Shown: piece by piece, positions 60,508 to 64,000 of the stretch
How the letters are laid out: every line of letters starts with the position of its first letter
Position numbering within the stretch: the first letter of the stretch is position 1
Assembly (NCBI GenBank): GCA_039105265.1
Contig: JAPFFF010000023.1
Span: 1,736,001 to 1,800,000 of the forward strand
From: Tritrichomonas musculus
Taxonomy: Eukaryota > Parabasalia > Tritrichomonadida > Tritrichomonadidae
Length of the DNA stretch: 64,000 nt
Direction: 5' to 3'
Made by a program: the position numbers and the translations under genes
The notes under the pieces: generated by a model
Told to the model about the DNA's origin: nothing
Database searches by the model: none
The model's input: the letters and a program-made list of their open reading frames with translations, nothing else

Positions 60508-61779
60508 GGGTGTCCAGAAAAATCGTAGCATCACATCACTAAACAAATATAAAAGAATAAAAAATATATTAATAAATTGTTTATTAAATATACTCACCAT
60601 TTGATTTAATAACTTTTTTGAGTCTTTCTTGCCAATCGAGAAAAACACGTTTTAATGTCTCAATAGAAATTTGATGTAAAATTTCAATGACCTTATCAAA
60701 AAGCTGTTGTGCTGTCTCAAATTTGATTCCTTTCAGCTGATCTTTTACATAGCCAAATAAATAAAAGTCTGAGGCAGCAATATCTGGCGAATAAGGGGGA
60801 TGAGGGGCTCTCTTCATATGGTGAGCGTCCATATATCTCATAACTTTTCTTGCAGTATGTGGTCGGGCGTTATCAAAATGTAAAGTTATTTTTCTTTTTT
60901 CATTTTCTCGTAAATGAGCTGTTTTTTTATAAATCTTTTCTAATATATTATTTATGAAATAATCACCATTAAACTTTTGGTGTTCTGGTAAAATGTCCAC
61001 AATAAGAAATCCTTGTGGGTTCCAAAATATTGACAACATAAATTTTCTGGAGTCAATCATTTTTTTTTGCTCTTGTAGCAGGTTTTTCTCCTTCTTCAAT
61101 CCATTGTATTTCGTAATCTGTGGATAAATAAAACCAAGACTCATCACCTGTATAAAAAAAAATATAGTTTTGATGGCTAGCTTTTTGAAGTGTTTTCAAT
61201 AAGCTTTTTGAAATTTCCACCCTTGCAACTTTTTGAGATGAATTTAAAAAATGGGGAACCCACTTTAAATGAACCAAAACAAAATGAAGTTCACGAGTGA
61301 TTTTGGAATGCCTGTGATCTCAGAAATTTCTCTAATAGATGAAAAAGGATAATCCTTTAGAACCTTTAAAATTAATTGATGTAAATGAAAATGGCCCAAT
61401 TTATTATCTTCTTTTACATTGGCGTCACTTTTTAAAGGAATTTTTGATTCACGGATATATTTGGTAACTGTTGAATACCCAATTATATTCTTATGAAAAG
61501 TATCATTTATTTCACTTTGGATTTTTTTTGGTTCTTCTCCTTTAATATGTAGAAAAAGAACAATTGATCGGAAATCAAAATTCATAATAAAAAAAATAAA
61601 CGTATTTTTTTAATTTAATTTTTTTGAATTATTTCAAATTTATATAATTTGTTATAGGAAAGTACAAATAAAACTCTTTTTATAATATAAACATAATTCA
61701 TGAAATACTAACAATAAATATAAAAATTATATTTAAATTATCATCACAGCTTCTGATGCTACGGTTTTTCTGGACACCC
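60508..61779. mobile_element. Mariner-type (Tc1/mariner) insertion, 1272 bp
   Basis: Terminal inverted repeats GGGTGTCCAGAAAAATCGTA on the left and, complemented, GGGTGTCCAGAAAAACCGTA on the right, with TA duplications at 60506-60507 and 61780-61781. The length is typical of Tvmar-like mariner elements. Inserted into the MULE gene, so it is the younger event. The MULE gene remains in frame on either side of the insertion. Confidence 0.9.
60584..61585 (-). pseudogene. Mariner transposase, two frameshifts
   Basis: Read leftward from ATG 61585. The N-terminal part holds the helix-turn-helix DNA-binding region (SSIREISEITGIPKSLV). The first shift lies near 61290, after which VHLKWVPHFLNSSQKVAR is the typical mariner linker. 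Catalytic words follow: GDESWFYL (first Asp), HFDNARPHTA (second Asp) and HPPYSPDIAASDFYLFG (third Asp), the mariner D,D,D set. The second shift lies at an A run near 61055, where EKPATRAKK meets MIDSRKFML. Both breaks make the copy inactive unless they are sequencing errors. The last residues end near 60584. Confidence 0.88.
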
Positions 61780-63689
61780 TATATTTGTGAAATTAGTAAA
61801 CGAGTTTTGATTATCATCTTCATCAGCATTGATTATAATAGTATCTTGCCCTTGTTTTTTTTTTTATCAAAATAGGAATATTTTATTTTATGAGGTTGAT
61901 TATATATTTGATCAACTATTGGAATTGGAGGAGGTTCGAATTGAAAACATTTTTGTAACTCATATATGAGTTTATTTAAAAGATCAATATGATTTGTAAA
62001 TAAAGAGCAACAATTTGAACTATGAATGATATCATTTGTTAACTCATAAATGTTAGGATCATATAACCTTTTGAAAAAATTACAATGCGAAAGAATATCA
62101 TGCATCAATCGATTAGCTGTAACACCATGGAGCTAGAATTTGATGGGCGCATGAAATTTTAACGCCATATATTTGTTCATTGTAAATAGCTTCACTACAG
62201 TTACAGTTTGTATCGCATAAACTGAATAGGTCGAAATTGTTATTTTTCGTTTTATTTATTATAAAGATTACAATATTTTTTACTTTTCTTTTAATGGAAG
62301 ATGCTCTCCTTTGTTTCAGATTTGTACAATACTTTAGCGTTTGTTGAATTAAATTTGCCAATTTTGATTTGAAAGTTCTTTTATTATATAATGAACTGTT
62401 TATCACTCTATGAAAACTTTCATTATGATTCGAACATCTTCCAACATGATTTGGCCAACGAATCCATAAAGCCCATTTGGTATAAAAATAATTACTATTA
62501 ATATCTCCTTGATCTCCACTAATCATTATTTCTAAGTCTTTTATTTTATTATCTGTATCTTTATTGTTTGCTTTGAGCTTTCTTCTTTCTTCTTTATACT
62601 TTTGTAAGACTTCTTTTATTTCAATACTTATTTGGTCATACTCTATTGAATCATATGCTTTTAATACTTTTCTGCAAAGATTGCCCAAAATAGAATTAGC
62701 ACCGAGATGCTGAATTATTTGTCTGTGACACAGGTACTGGTTAAAATTATAATTGGAACAAATAGCTATCAAAGCTTTTCCCATGTCCTACAATATATAT
62801 CTTCCATTCCAATCAAAAGGACAGACTGCGTTTGAATTTATGCCGTCCAATATCATTTCGTATAACAATGATATTTGCTGTCCAAAATACTAAATACTTT
62901 TTTTTTTCTATTTTTTCAGATCTTTTTAGTACCTTCTGTAAAAAAACCAAAATACATTGAGGACAAATTTTCTTATTCTGATTAAAAAAGAGACTTTTTT
63001 GATACAATAATGATTTGGAATCATAATCATTATTATTGATATCTGTTAAGTAAGGATTATAATCTTTTTCCAAAGGTAATATAATACAATTTACATTTTC
63101 TTTTATTTGATATGTAAAATAACTCATGTGATTCTTAACATAGATATTAACACAAGCAAAAAAGTCTCCTATATGTACTAAAAAGTCATAATCGTTTGAA
63201 GTAATAAAAGGATCTCTTTTGGTTCGCATCAACTCTATAGATGTAAAGTGTTTATTGAGATGGTGTTTAATACTATAAACAGCAAACTTATTGTGTGTTG
63301 CATAAGCAAAATCGACAAAACTAATAAAATCAAAAGAATCATGATCAAATGGAACCAGTTCAATTTTGCATTTTGCCTTTTCTCTATTCATATTTTGACC
63401 TATAAGTTGAGGAACCAATGGTTTGAGAATATATTTGTTAGTTTCATCCAGCAAAACATTCATATTATAAAAAATTAAACGACATTGAAAAATTATACAA
63501 CTAGTTTTTGTGTTTTGACATATAATATGCTCATATATTAATATAAAATTTAAAAATAAATATTGTTTAACGCATTTTTAAATATATTAATGTATGGTTG
63601 TGTTTGTTGAAATGATAATAATAATTACTTTGATGTCTTGATTATTACTTAATTATTAGGTTATGATTAAAAGGTCGTGAGTTCGTTAT

Positions 63690-63835
63690 GATTCAGCCAA
63701 GAATTTGCTTCGAAGCTGTCAACGACAAAATGCTTTTATATCTTGAAACTTAAAGTAGTTGTAAAGTAGATTAACATGAGTATAATATGAGTTTATGAAG
63801 TATGCGTTTTGAGTTCGCTTTGATTGAGCGGCACC
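63690..63835 (-). repeat. Single 132-bp repeat unit in the MULE right arm
   Basis: The inverted copy of the left-arm unit, reading GATTCAGCCAAGAATTTGCT at the start and CGCTTTGATTGAGCGGCACC at the end. Only about one copy is present, fewer than on the left. Confidence 0.9.
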
Positions 63836-64000
63836 TCTTAATGCTAATAATAATAATAATATGCCCATCTATCATTCTAACTTCAGACCATATGCTACTT
63901 CTTTAAAGAAAATAACTTGTCTGCTTTGATAAGGTATACTTAATCCTTTCAGGGATTGTGGTTGAAGTTTAGAATTACACAACAAACATATTATTTGTAA

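Larger units (their letters stand above)
60235..63463 (-). pseudogene. MULE transposase gene, broken and interrupted by a mariner
   Basis: Read leftward from ATG 63463. The first part (216 codons) leads to a frameshift near 62825, then VCPFDWNGRYIL and an in-frame TAG, then MGKALIAICS, LCHRQIIQHLGANSILGNL and, later, YTKWALWIRWPNHVGRCSNH followed by NESFHRVINSS. The words CH..I...G and CSNH.E.FH are the C-terminal half of the MULE transposase DDE domain of trichomonads. A further frameshift follows near 62110 (after LAPW) and the frame then continues to about 61785. There the mariner sits; on its other side the same gene resumes from 60505 (DDEEDYFNHFQIGYENKGKE) to 60235. So the gene has at least two frameshifts, one stop and one insertion. 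Confidence 0.75.
59580..64000. mobile_element. MULE (Mutator-like element) with long inverted arms, right end outside window
   Basis: Left arm 59580-60100 and right arm 63680-64000 are inverted copies: the window's last bases TTATTTGTAA complement TTACAAATAA at 59580. The arms contain a 132-bp tandem unit, 2.6 copies on the left and about one on the right. Between them lies one leftward gene of the MULE type, broken and split by a mariner insertion (60508-61779). The true right end lies past 64000 and the outer left edge may lie before 59580, so target duplications cannot be checked here. Confidence 0.75.

Noticed and set aside
60235-60648. Frame of 137 codons across the mariner left edge
   Set aside because: Its first half lies in the mariner and its second half in the MULE gene, so the join is an accident of insertion.

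Overview
The window is eukaryotic nuclear DNA of a parabasalid (trichomonad), most like Tritrichomonas. The evidence is very AT-rich spacers, long mostly uninterrupted genes, and several start codons preceded 8-30 bases upstream by TCA(C/T)TT(T/A), the trichomonad initiator (Inr). Gene families also fit: ankyrin proteins, large multi-membrane cyclase-like receptors, Pmp-like Ser/Phe-rich surface proteins, MULE, mariner and Merlin-type transposons. The species is an inference; no rRNA or tRNA gene was recognised.

Layout. 1-7.7 kb: an ankyrin gene cut by the window edge, a small inverted-repeat element, then three leftward genes (Mei2-like RRM protein, USP deubiquitinase, doublecortin plus P-loop NTPase). 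7.7-9.8 kb: no intact gene, only decayed coding traces. 9.8-17.6 kb: a 1507-residue cyclase-like receptor and a surface protein with a 72-bp tandem repeat. 18.4-23.1 kb: a 4.7 kb transposon with long inverted arms built of 133-bp tandem repeats, enclosing a frameshifted ISXO2/Merlin-type transposase. 23-25 kb: ORF-poor, with an inverted repeat pair. 25.1-44.3 kb: the densest gene block (ankyrin-RING protein, kinase, MATE transporter, coiled-coil protein, SDR oxidoreductase, PX protein, PDI-like protein, membrane proteins, a broken TKL kinase, eIF2A and unknowns). 44.3-50.5 kb: mostly gene-free except a ubiquitin-fold protein. 50.5-57.2 kb: a complete Piezo mechanosensitive channel homologue. 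57.7-59.2 kb: a coiled-coil protein. From 59.6 kb to the window end: a MULE with long tandem-repeat arms, its gene broken and interrupted by a mariner copy.

Neighbouring genes are independent units on both strands with no sign of operons. The most notable items are the Piezo homologue, the two transposons that share a long-arm 132/133-bp repeat architecture, the ankyrin-RING gene whose interruptions fall at repeat boundaries, and several genes broken at homopolymer runs. All reading is by eye; no search or alignment was run.
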